From Sepiola atlantica (lineage: Eukaryota > Mollusca > Cephalopoda > Sepiida > Sepiolidae): DNA of 64,000 bases. Shown piece after piece: positions 56,297 to 64,000 of the stretch; within the stretch, counting starts at the first letter, position 1, and each line of letters starts with the position of its first letter. The translations under genes were made by a program, and so were the position numbers. The stretch is taken from positions 68,846,303-68,910,302 of the forward strand of contig OY744546.1 in NCBI GenBank assembly GCA_963556195.1, written 5' to 3'. The notes beneath the pieces are model-generated. The model ran no database searches, was not told the origin of the DNA, and worked only from the letters and a program-made list of their open reading frames with translations.

Positions 56297-58112
56297 CAGT
56301 AGCGTCCAAAAGTTAAGGGCTAGTAAAACCTCAGCAAGTTTAACCATATATTTGAAACAAATACACACGAACAACAAAAAATTACTTCACAATTATATAG
56401 ATAACATGTATATCTTCAATGGGTCATAATTTCGTTAGCCTACACTAAGTATTTTTTGAATAACTACCATTTTAAATAAAATTGTTCAAAATTTGTGTGT
56501 CCAAAAGTTAAGGGCTAACACGATTGCGGCTGTGAATGGCTGAAATTACCAACTAACTAGTATTTGGTAAACAAACCCTTGCTATTTATGACTTCTTGAC
56601 ACCTCTTGGCACAGGAATCCACCAACTTCTTGCAAAACGCTGGCGTTATCGCACTCCATTCAGCATGTAAGCACTGCCAGAGTTCTTCTTGATTTTTTGG
56701 GCACTGAAGTTGAGCACGTTCACCAACTATTTTCCAGATATTCTCAATAGGATTAAGATCTGGACTCTGAGAGGGCCAACGCATCGTTTCAACTTCTTCC
56801 TCGTCTAAAAATGTTTTTACTTTCTTAGCAGTGTGACAAGGAGCGTTATCCTGCATGAAAATTGCAGGTTGATAGAGCGACGACCGAAGACTAGAGACTG
56901 CATGCTGCCGTAGAATCTGCTTATAAACTTCTGCATTTATTCTACCTTGCAGACGAATCAGTGGTCCACAGCCTGCAGCTGACATAACGCTCCAAACCAT
57001 TACACTTCCTCCTCCAAATTTCACAGTTTTTTTCACGCACTTAACCTCCAATCTCTCGCCGGACATACGTGTTGCCATCAGATCCGATAACGTTAAACTT
57101 CGATTCATCACTAAAGTGCACACGGGACCAGTTTTCGGTTGTCTACACAACGTGTTCTTGGACAAAAGCGAGGCGGAGTTTCTGATTCTTTTTGGAGATA
57201 AGAGGCTTCCTTGCTGGCACTCGAGATTGCAATCCAGAAGCGTGCAACCGGCGTGTAACAGTTTGCCGAGACGCTTGAACAATAGACCTTTGCTTTAGTT
57301 CTCGAGATATTTTAGCAGCAGTGTTAAATCTGTCTTTAAGTGACATTTTGACAATAAGACGATCCTGTCGAGCAGTTGTGCTTCGAGGTCTACCAGATTT
57401 TGGGGCAGCTGCCACTGATCCTGACTGCTTGAAATGTGCCACAATACGCTTTACTACACTAGGAGACCTTCCTACGGTGTCAACAATCTCAGAAGTTTTC
57501 TTGCCATTACTATGAAGATGAATAATGAGCTGTTTTTCTTCGACAGAAACGGGACGACGTTGTTTTGCTGCCATGTTGTACTAGTGCGATACAAACACTC
57601 ATTTCTTTTACCCAATTACAATAATTTTAATGTTCTTTAGTAAAAATTTGAAGTAGGATTATTCATAGTACCTGTCTGACAGCGAAACAACGTGTGTCGA
57701 CTTCAGAATGAAAATGGACGTTTCTCTCTCTTTTTATAGGAGAGCGAAGTCCACAAATGTAAAGTTATGAGCCAGGGGCGATAACTCTTACCCGTTGGAA
57801 ACTCCACTTATGTAAAGTATGTTCAGGGGCGATAACTCCTGTCCACCTATACAGTACCTTACTGTTATAATAATTAAAGAGTATACCGCCTAGCCCTTAA
57901 CTTTTGGACCACGAGAATTTGGACAAACTTTTGTGTTATTGGTCATAACTTCAAAAATATCCAACGGATGCTTATGAAATTTAGGCGAGACATGAGTGAT
58001 GAGTATATCTATAAGTATATATGCATATTAAGTATTTTAAATGAACGTTTTTTCTTAAAAAGTACTTAAACTTGTCTTGAAACTACTAGCTCTTAACTTT
58101 TGGACGCTACTG
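56297..58112 (-). mobile_element. Tc1-like DNA transposon, complete ends, 1816 bp
   Basis: Terminal inverted repeats CAGTAGCGTCCAAAAGTTAA and its complement TTAACTTTTGGACGCTACTG (58093-58112), with TA duplications at 56295-56296 and 58113-58114. A second inner copy of GTCCAAAAGTTAAGGGCTA lies about 200 bp inside each end (56499-56517 and 57890-57911), giving the IR/DR arrangement known from Sleeping Beauty-type elements, where transposase binds both sites. It inserted into a microsatellite: (TA)n on the left, (TA)(GT)n on the right. The transposase gene inside is broken. Confidence 0.93.
56557..57574 (-). pseudogene. Tc1-like transposase, inactivated (DD34E)
   Basis: From the ATG at 57574 the frame reads a paired-like HTH region (VEEKQLIIHLHSNGKKTSEI), a GRPR-type AT-hook (SGRPRSTTARQ, ~residues 60-70) and a second HTH. 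A TAG at 57143-57145 then interrupts it. The same frame continues through the first catalytic Asp (HFSDESKF) to another stop near 57041, after which the match shifts frame. That frame carries KFGGGSVMVWSVMS, the second Asp (FMQDNAPCHT) and the Glu (PDLNPIENIW), 34 residues apart. The C-terminus ends at 56557. All three catalytic residues survive; one nonsense codon and one frameshift disable it. Confidence 0.93.
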
Positions 58113-58147
<35 letters not shown>

Positions 58148-58202
58148 GTGCGTGTGTGTGTGTGTGGGTGTGTGTGTGTGTGCGTGTGCGTGTGTGTGTG
58201 TT
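58113..58202. repeat. (TA)n-(GT)n microsatellite
   Basis: A GT tract with CGTG and GGGT interruptions between the Tc1-like element and a perfect palindrome. Confidence 0.95.
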
Positions 58203-58203
58203 T

Positions 58204-58266
58204 ACCGGTTTCGTTCGTGTTAGCGAACGTCTTCTTAAGACGTTCGCTAACACGAACGAAACCGGT
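58204..58266. repeat. Perfect 63-bp palindrome (30-bp arms, 3-nt centre)
   Basis: ACCGGTTTCGTTCGTGTTAG and the rest of a 30-bp arm are exactly mirrored at 58237-58266, with CTT in the centre. It lies immediately after (GT)n. There is no T-run after it, so it is not terminator-like. Confidence 0.95.
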
Positions 58267-58380
58267 CAAATCTCTTGTTTTTGTTTTTCTCCTGCACTTT
58301 AACCTGTTTTCCGTTCATCATTTTTCACACATTTTGTCTACCACGGCATTTCATTGTCATGACTTATCGTGTACCTTACC

Positions 58381-58382
<2 letters not shown>

Positions 58383-58425
<43 letters not shown>

Positions 58426-58475
58426 CATATATATACATATATATATACACATACATATATATATACATATATATT
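58383..58475. repeat. (TA)n tract with CATA interruptions
   Basis: About 40 bp of pure TA, then ATACATAT variants. Confidence 0.95.
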
Positions 58476-58479
58476 TTAA

Positions 58480-59075
58480 AGAAAGAAAGATGAAGATAAA
58501 AAATTGTACAAAATTACATAAAGTTACATCAATTAATACAAATGTTATTACATCGAAAGTTCAGATGCAAGGAGTTACATTAATCCTCTTTAAAATTGAT
58601 TGCTCTAGTCAACGTATTGAGCTTTATTTTATCGAGATAGATCACTCTACGATATTTCACTTATCGTAAATTCTATTATCATTAGTATATACATATATAT
58701 ATATATGCATATATATTTAGTGTAATCTATAGTTACAGTAGAAATAACAAGAGTTCGTTAGTACTTTTGCAAGAGCATATATATTTTTATTCAATGGACA
58801 CTATAGATTATTTTTATCATCCATCGGTGGCTTCAGTTTAATGGAAACACTAAAAACTCAACCCGCATTGTCAAATACACTATAATTACATCTACATTTT
58901 TAAAGAAAATAATGGAACCCCTTGTAAATTTTACATCAATGAAAAAAACAATAAAAATCGGAGAAAAAAATTATCAAAACGTTGGTTACAATTTTATATT
59001 TATGATTATTGCTGTCCCGAATCAAGTAGTTAAATTTATATTTTATTTTAGATAGTGCATATAAGTAAAGCAAAT
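58480..59075. other. No recognisable feature
   Basis: AT-rich; a short (TA)n near 58688-58706. Confidence 0.4.
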
Positions 59076-59079
59076 TTAA

Positions 59080-59436
59080 ATGACAGATCCATCAGATTCC
59101 CAAAGACGGCAGATTTGCCGTGCCCGTATAGCACGTGCTACTATAATAAAAGTGGCTGAGATGGTGCCCGCACTGAGCGGAACTGTCTCGAAAGTGATGA
59201 CAGCCTATGAAAAGAAGAATGTAAAACATCCTACTCTAAACAAAATTCTGGAAAAAAAACCGAAGCTGTATAAAAGAGTTCGTAGAGTCCTTGTAAGGTT
59301 TGTGATCAAAGAACATAAAACCTGGCCAGCTAAAATTACAGATGAGCTTAATAATGATTTGGATAGTCCCGGTTTAACAAAAACTCTTCGCCGAGAGCTT
59401 CACGGGGTTGGATTTTATGGTAGGTGTTTAAGTTTT
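59080..59436 (+). pseudogene. Second Tc1-like transposase, N-terminal fragment
   Basis: From the ATG at 59080 the frame keeps an intact HTH region: ARATIIKVAEMVPALSGTVS, a KVMTAYEKK segment, then KEHKTWPAKITDELNN and TKTLRRELHGVGFYGR. This matches the DNA-binding half of a Tc1 group common in fish and molluscs and is different from the transposase at 56557. The frame leaves the match at about 59425, just before a MITE. The catalytic half is not seen beyond the MITE. Confidence 0.75.
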
Positions 59437-59440
59437 TTCC

Positions 59441-59910
59441 GGGTATCTTTTACGACGCTCAGCAGAGTAAAAACGCTAAAAAAAACAAATATACAACAAA
59501 TAAAAGTAACTGTAGGCTGTAAAAGTTATTTTCAAACTTGCCTGTGGCATTTGTTTGTATTTTTAGACCGTTACAACCGCTATTTATTAGAAATCACTAG
59601 TTTTGTCACCGGAACTTGAGGGAAAAATGGCCGATTTGGGGGGGGGGCGTTTGCTAACAAAGCACGTGAATCGGCCATCTTGAATTTTGTGCAAACCTTT
59701 GGGAAAAAAAACAATAAATTTTGTTTTTTACATCTAATAAAAAAACATTTATATTACGTAAAAATAAAAACAAATTACATAGGTAAGTAGAAAAATATCT
59801 ATTCTCATCGCAGGTCAACTTCACTTGTTGCAAATTTATGTTTTTAAACCCTTTCTCGTTCTTTTTTTGGACCCCGTTCGCGCCTCTGCTGAGCGTCGTA
59901 AAAGATACCC
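59441..59910. mobile_element. Fold-back MITE, 470 bp, inserted into the Tc1 fragment
   Basis: Ends GGGTATCTTTTACGACGCTC and its complement GAGCGTCGTAAAAGATACCC are exact for ~26 bp, then the arms continue as imperfect inverted repeats for ~150 bp. A 7-8 bp duplication (GTTTTTCC-like) flanks it at about 59432-59440 and 59911-59918, which suggests an hAT-like size class, though the poly-T makes the exact length uncertain. The centre holds GCAAACGCCCCCCCCC on the minus strand and an inverted GGCCGAT/ATCGGCC pair. Confidence 0.8.
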
Positions 59911-59933
59911 GTTTTTCCATTATTTGTCCAACC

Positions 59934-59934
<1 letters not shown>

Positions 59935-59994
<60 letters not shown>
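59935..59994. repeat. (TA)n tract
   Basis: A pure TA tract of 60 bp, abutting a SINE fragment. Confidence 0.95.
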
Positions 59995-59995
<1 letters not shown>

Positions 59996-60120
59996 CCCGG
60001 GGTTTTGAATCACGCGACGAGTAGTGAATAGTTATATCTCTATGCTGATTAGTCCCGATTAGAAGGACGAAACGTACACGTACATAGATAATAGACAAAA
60101 AACAAATATTTATTATTTGT
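59995..60120 (+). mobile_element. SINE fragment (B box and tail)
   Basis: GGGGTTTTGAATCACGCGAC, then TCTCTATGCTGATTAGTCC and GGACGAAACGTACACGTACA, ending AAATATTTATTATT. Same family as 60285-60462, but the A-box half is missing, replaced by (TA)n. Confidence 0.7.
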
Positions 60121-60284
60121 AGTCCCTAGAAAACCCTCTAGATGCGCACTGTAAGTGTAGTATTAACACAGGATGACGTCGCTGGCTATAAATGCATAGT
60201 TCCTTTCATTAAGTTGAACGCTCTTGTGACGTCAAGCCGCCGAAATAAGTGTTAAAATTATCACTGTTTATTTAGCTATCCAGC

Positions 60285-60457
60285 GGTGGCCGAATGGTTC
60301 TAGGTGTCGGGATTTGAGTTGTAAAATACTTGTCACCTGGGGTTTTGAATCACGCGAACAGTAGTGAATAGTTAGATCTCTATGCTGATGAATCCTGATT
60401 AAAAAGGACGAAACGTATACGTACATAGATAATAAACAAAAAACAAATATTTATTAT

Positions 60458-60462
<5 letters not shown>
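60285..60462 (+). mobile_element. tRNA-derived SINE
   Basis: GCGGTGGCCGAATGGTTCTA (A-box-like, leucine/serine-tRNA-like GGCCGA.TGGTT) and GGGGTTTTGAATCACGCG (B-box-like), then the same tail as 59995-60120 and an AAATATTTATTATTATA end that runs into (TA)n. Confidence 0.75.
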
Positions 60463-60507
<45 letters not shown>

Positions 60508-60512
<5 letters not shown>

Positions 60513-60962
60513 ATCCATTGTTAGAAATTGTAAAAACGTATTACGTCGTCAGTTACTCAAAACAAATTGTTTCAAATATAAGAGATTTATTTTTCTGTCC
60601 TTAATCCATGGTTTTTCAAAGAATGAAATCTTATCATCAGAGGAATACAGAGAGATATGAATTTACCACTTTTGAATCTGCTGCTAGAATTTTTATGAAT
60701 CCACTTTTCATATATTTCAACATCTTACTTTACTTTCTATATTTGTATTTATCTTATATTTATATCTTTTCAAATCATGAGTTACGGTAATTCACCTACC
60801 AACTTATCTCTCAGTATTCCTCCAGTGATAAGAGTTCATTCTTTGAAAAGCCATGGCTTAAGGAAGGAAAAATATATATTTTTTATTTGAAACACCTTGT
60901 TTTGAGCAGTTGAGAACGTAATAAATATTGTATTTTTACAATCTTTAGTCTCATCTTCTACT

Positions 60963-60965
<3 letters not shown>
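60508..60965. repeat. Fold-back element, arms about 160 bp, (TA)n on both sides
   Basis: The left arm 60508-60670 and right arm 60788-60955 are inverted and about 80-85% identical, with palindromic CCATGG in each (60606-60611, 60851-60856). The left arm, read on the minus strand, has CTGATGA, an AAGA/TCTT hairpin and GAA followed by the near-palindrome AAACCATGGATT, which is hammerhead-like. The right arm has AAGCCATGGCTT, a perfect palindrome, at the same place. Confidence 0.75.
60588..60648 (-). ncRNA. Hammerhead ribozyme-like motif
   Basis: The minus strand reads TCCT-CTGATGA (60634-60640), an AAGA-TTTCAT-TCTT hairpin, GAA, a palindromic stem III candidate and AGGA pairing with TCCT. The first stem II pair is T-T rather than G-C, so activity is uncertain. 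Confidence 0.35.
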
Positions 60966-61045
<80 letters not shown>

Positions 61046-61056
61046 GTATATATATG
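60966..61056. repeat. (TA)n tract
   Basis: A TA tract with GTA interruptions, between two fold-back elements. Confidence 0.95.
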
Positions 61057-61087
61057 AATAAAACTGGGGAAAAATGATCCGACGTAA

Positions 61088-61275
61088 TGGAAAATGAAAG
61101 AGGAATGCCAAAAACTATATTATTTATGTATTCATAAACGTTTCATCTTTATTGAAAGACTTCCTCAGGGTGAAGAAAACAATTTAGAAAAATTATACAG
61201 AATATTAATTTCGATTTGTCAGAAAGTATCCAGACCTGGGCATAATTTTTGGCTTTCCTCTTTCATTTTCCATAT
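61088..61275. repeat. Fold-back element, arms about 35 bp
   Basis: TGGAAAATGAAAGAGGAATG at 61088 is inverted at 61253-61273 (CTTTCCTCTTTCATTTTCCA), with (TA)n outside. On the minus strand, CCTGAGGAAGTCTTTCAATA then AAGATGAAACGTT (61137-61170) is a CUGAGGA-hairpin-GAAA arrangement as in hammerheads. Pairing of stem I was not found. Confidence 0.65.
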
Positions 61276-61335
61276 ATATATATATATACATATATGTGTG
61301 TATGTGTGTGTGTATGTGTGTGTGTGTGTGTGAGT
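61273..61335. repeat. (TA)n-(GT)n microsatellite
   Basis: Short TA tract followed by GT repeats. Confidence 0.95.
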
Positions 61336-61484
61336 TCGTGTGTGTATGTAAAATCAGTAACTTGGACTTATACTATTATTTCCATTAGCAATGATATGAT
61401 CTCTCCGGTCGCATATTCTTGCTCGGTTATGTAATGTAAGTATTGAGCTTGCGAAAGAAAATCCGATAAGGGTAGTTTCTGGTG

Positions 61485-61920
61485 GGGCCTGCTACCATCC
61501 CCTTCTATAGAAGGCGGTGATCCCCGCGTGAATGATCTCATCCCAACAGAACAGATACGATTCTGGACCTTGAAAAAGAAAAAAATGGTAATCCTTTGAA
61601 GAATGTTAGCATGACAACAGAACAGAACAGCTGCTACATTATCCAACCTCAAAAAAGTAGAGAGGTAATCCCTGGGAGTATGCTATCATGACTGCAGAAC
61701 GGATACTACACTATCCCCAAACTAGTAGGTAATACCTGGGAGAATGATATCATTACGAATGAACATATATTACACAACCCTCTCAAAACAGGAGATAATG
61801 CCTGGGTGGATTTTCTTTTTACAACAGAACAGATACTAAACTAGCCCCTAAATATGAGAGCAAAGCCTGTGAGGATAGTCCCATGATAATAGAACAGATA
61901 ATATATTACCCATTCACCCT
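61485..61920 (-). repeat. Degenerate tandem array with U2-derived units (array 3)
   Basis: Minus-strand units begin GTGTAGTATCCGTTCTGCAG, TTTAGTATCTGTTCTGTTGT or ATTATCTGTTCTATTATC and continue through CATGATA, CCTCCCAGG.ATTACCTC. They are spaced about 60-70 bp, in at least six units. On the 5' side (61920-61990, minus strand) is a leader ATTCAATTCAATTTATAATA followed by GGGTAATATATTATCTGTTC, resembling the array-1 leader. Confidence 0.7.
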
Positions 61921-62433
61921 CTGAGCATTGAAAGATAGTACATCAGTCTGAAATAGTATTATAAATTGAATTGAATATTATAAATTAGTACAATACTGTA
62001 ATTAATAAGAGTAGTAGTATAGTTTCGGCTTCAGACAGACGTATATTGCATCTTTAATGGACATAGAAATGAGAAATTTTACTCGACAACAGATGGTGAA
62101 GTATTTGTAAACAACTTTGTAAAGCTATTGAATTAATATCAAGCAAGGATAAAAATTAACAAAGAAAAAAACATGTTTTTCTTTATAAAAGTTAAAATGT
62201 AATTAAGAAGCATAATTATGTTATGACGAGTAATTTTATGTGATTTTAATTTTCGTTTCTTAAAAAACATAAATTAAATCAATGTTTTTTTTTTATTGAT
62301 TTAATTTATTTTTAAATAAAATAAAACGAAAAAATAGCAAACATAATTAAAATATAAATTAAATTTTGATTGGTTATTAGGCAAATTAGTTTGTCAGTTC
62401 GTGCAAACTGTAGCGAAAAACCGCTGATTATCG

Positions 62434-63652
62434 CGGATAATATTATCAAAGTTAACTAATAATGTTATGAAAGTTAACTAGTAATGTTATGAAAGTTAAC
62501 TAATAATGTTATGAAAGTTAACTAATAATGTTATGAAAGTTACCTAATAATGTTATGAAAGTTAACTAATAATGTTATGAAAGTTAACTAATAATGTTAT
62601 GAAAGTTAACTAGTAATGTTATGAAAGTTAACTAATAATGTTATGAAAGTTAACTAGTAATGTTATGAAAGTTAACTAATAATGTTATGAAAGTTAACTA
62701 ATAATGTTATGAAAGTTAACTAATAATGTTATGAAAGTTAACTAATAATGTTATGAAAGTTAACTAGTAATGTTATGAAAGTTAACTAATAATGTTATGA
62801 AAGTTAACTAGTAATGTTATGAAAGTTAACTAATAATGTTATGAAAGTTAACTAGTAATATTATGAAAGTTAACTAATAATGTTATGAAAGTTAACTAAT
62901 AATGTTATGAAAGTTAACTAATAATATTATCAAAGTTAACTAATAATGTTATGAAAGTTAACTAATAATGTTATGAAAGTTAACTAATAATGTTATGAAA
63001 GTTAACTAATAATGTTATGAAAGTTAACTAATAATGTCATGAAAGTTAACTAATAATGTTATGAAAGTTAACTAGTAATGTTATGAAAGTTAACTAATAA
63101 TGTTATGAAAGTTAACTAGTAATGTTATGAAAGTTAACTAATAATGTTATGAAAGTTAACTAGTAATGTTATGAAAGTTAACTAATAATGTTATGAAAGT
63201 TAACTAATAATGTTATGAAAGTTAACTAATAATGTTATGAAAGTTAACTAATAATGTTATGAAAGTTAACTAGTAATGTTATGAAAGTTAACTAATAATG
63301 TTATGAAAGTTAACTAGTAATGTTATGAAAGTTAACTAATAATGTTATGAAAGTTAACTAGTAATATTATGAAAGTTAACTAATAATGTTATGAAAGTTA
63401 ACTAATAATGTTATGAAAGTTAACTAATAATATTATCAAAGTTAACTAATAATGTTATGAAAGTTAACTAATAATGTTATGAAAGTTAACTAATAATGTT
63501 ATGAAAGTTAACTAATAATGTTATGAAAGTTAACTAATAATATTATCAAAGTTAACTAATAATGTTATGAAAGTTAACTAATAATGTTATGAAAGTTAAC
63601 TAGTAATGTTATGAAAGTTAACTAGTAATGTTATGAAAGTTAACTAGTTATA
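62434..63652. repeat. 22-bp satellite with 506-bp higher-order repeat, about 55 units
   Basis: The unit is GAAAGTTAACTAATAATGTTAT, each with a GTTAAC (HpaI) palindrome. Variant units (CTAGTAATG, and AATATTATC in place of AATGTTATG) are not random. CTAG sites at 62610, 62654, 62764, 62808 and 62852 recur 506 bp later (63116, 63160, 63270, 63314, 63358), as does the ATAATATTATC variant (62921, 63427). 506 equals 23 units. Confidence 0.95.
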
Positions 63653-64000
63653 CCGACCGGGCGTTGCCCAGAATGTTGTGAAGTCATTTTAGTCATGAGA
63701 TTTTTATTTGTTTGTACATGTTAAAACTTGTACAGAAACAAAAAAATTAGTTGTAAGGGAGACAACTCTTTTATATTCTCCCATTAAAAATATGAATTAT
63801 TCCCCTTGCTCGTTTTGACTTTTCCGTCATAAGTGAGACACGTGTTCATACTACTAGTTGTGCGAGTGGGACAACATATTTCTGTTTGAATAAATTCTAA
63901 CGAAGTATGTTACATGGCACAACTATTCTTTAGTTCTAAATTTGAAAATTTCGCGAGATAACTTTATATGCTTGAATAGGCTCCGTAATAAAGGATGACC
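63653..64000. other. Possible start of a dispersed element running off the window
   Basis: The satellite ends in CTAGTTATACCGACCGGGCG then TTGCCCAG, similar in style to GAGACCCGACGTTGCTCGG at 18308. The class cannot be decided because the sequence ends at 64000. Confidence 0.35.

Noticed and set aside
58204..58266. Transcription terminator
   Set aside because: The hairpin is perfect but lacks a T-run, and intrinsic terminators are not expected in this eukaryotic context.

Overview
This is repeat-dominated, AT-rich eukaryotic DNA. I found no intact host protein-coding gene, and every recognisable coding sequence is a broken transposable-element fragment. Very long (TA)n, (TAA)n and (TAGA)n microsatellites, Tc1/mariner DNA transposons, Penelope-like and non-LTR retroelements, tRNA-headed SINEs and TTAGGG-type telomere-like tracts suggest an animal. 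A lophotrochozoan, perhaps a cephalopod mollusc, is my best guess from overall texture; nothing in the window proves it.

The most distinctive component is a family of elements whose 5' end is the first ~45 nt of U2 spliceosomal snRNA (including the GTAGTA branch-point-recognition sequence) joined to an unrelated GC-rich structured body. Two copies (203-545 and 23187-23529) are the same length (343 bp), about 97% identical by eye, oppositely oriented, and flanked by perfect 17-bp and 18-bp target-site duplications. They are therefore recent retroposition products of a U2-headed SINE. Other copies lie at 5894-6269, 6283-6622, 37637-37960 and 52578-53130. U2-derived motifs also recur as degenerate tandem arrays at 33700-34900, 37085-37560 and 61485-61920. 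Two of these arrays diverge from a U2 head across a related AT-rich spacer.

Layout. 0-10 kb: U2-SINE, mariner remnant, satellite-like monomers, microsatellites, tandem U2-SINE pair, Ty3/gypsy and LINE reverse-transcriptase fragments, SINE pieces. 10-20 kb: telomere-like tract, fold-back elements beside (TA)n, a Penelope GIY-YIG fragment between inverted arms carrying hammerhead-like motifs, a solo LTR, a 12-bp minisatellite. 20-30 kb: a duplication containing a telomere-like expansion, two LTR copies, two related mariner MITEs, a U2-SINE, tRNA-like SINEs, many (TA)n tracts and a CCCTAA/CACTAA array. 30-40 kb: a 340-bp fold-back, tandem repeats, U2-derived arrays, a mini-MITE. 40-47 kb: a 53-bp satellite and three LINE 3'-end fragments. 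47.3-52.0 kb: a 135-bp satellite (~35 units). 52-64 kb: a disrupted U2-SINE, a tRNA-SINE with TSD, a complete but inactivated Tc1-like element, a second Tc1-like fragment split by a MITE, two fold-backs, a third U2-derived array, and a 22-bp satellite with a 506-bp higher-order repeat.

No gene set works together here. The autonomous elements are dead fragments. The young signals are the U2-headed SINE and the homogenised satellites. Coordinates of degenerate repeats are approximate, because all alignments were made by eye.
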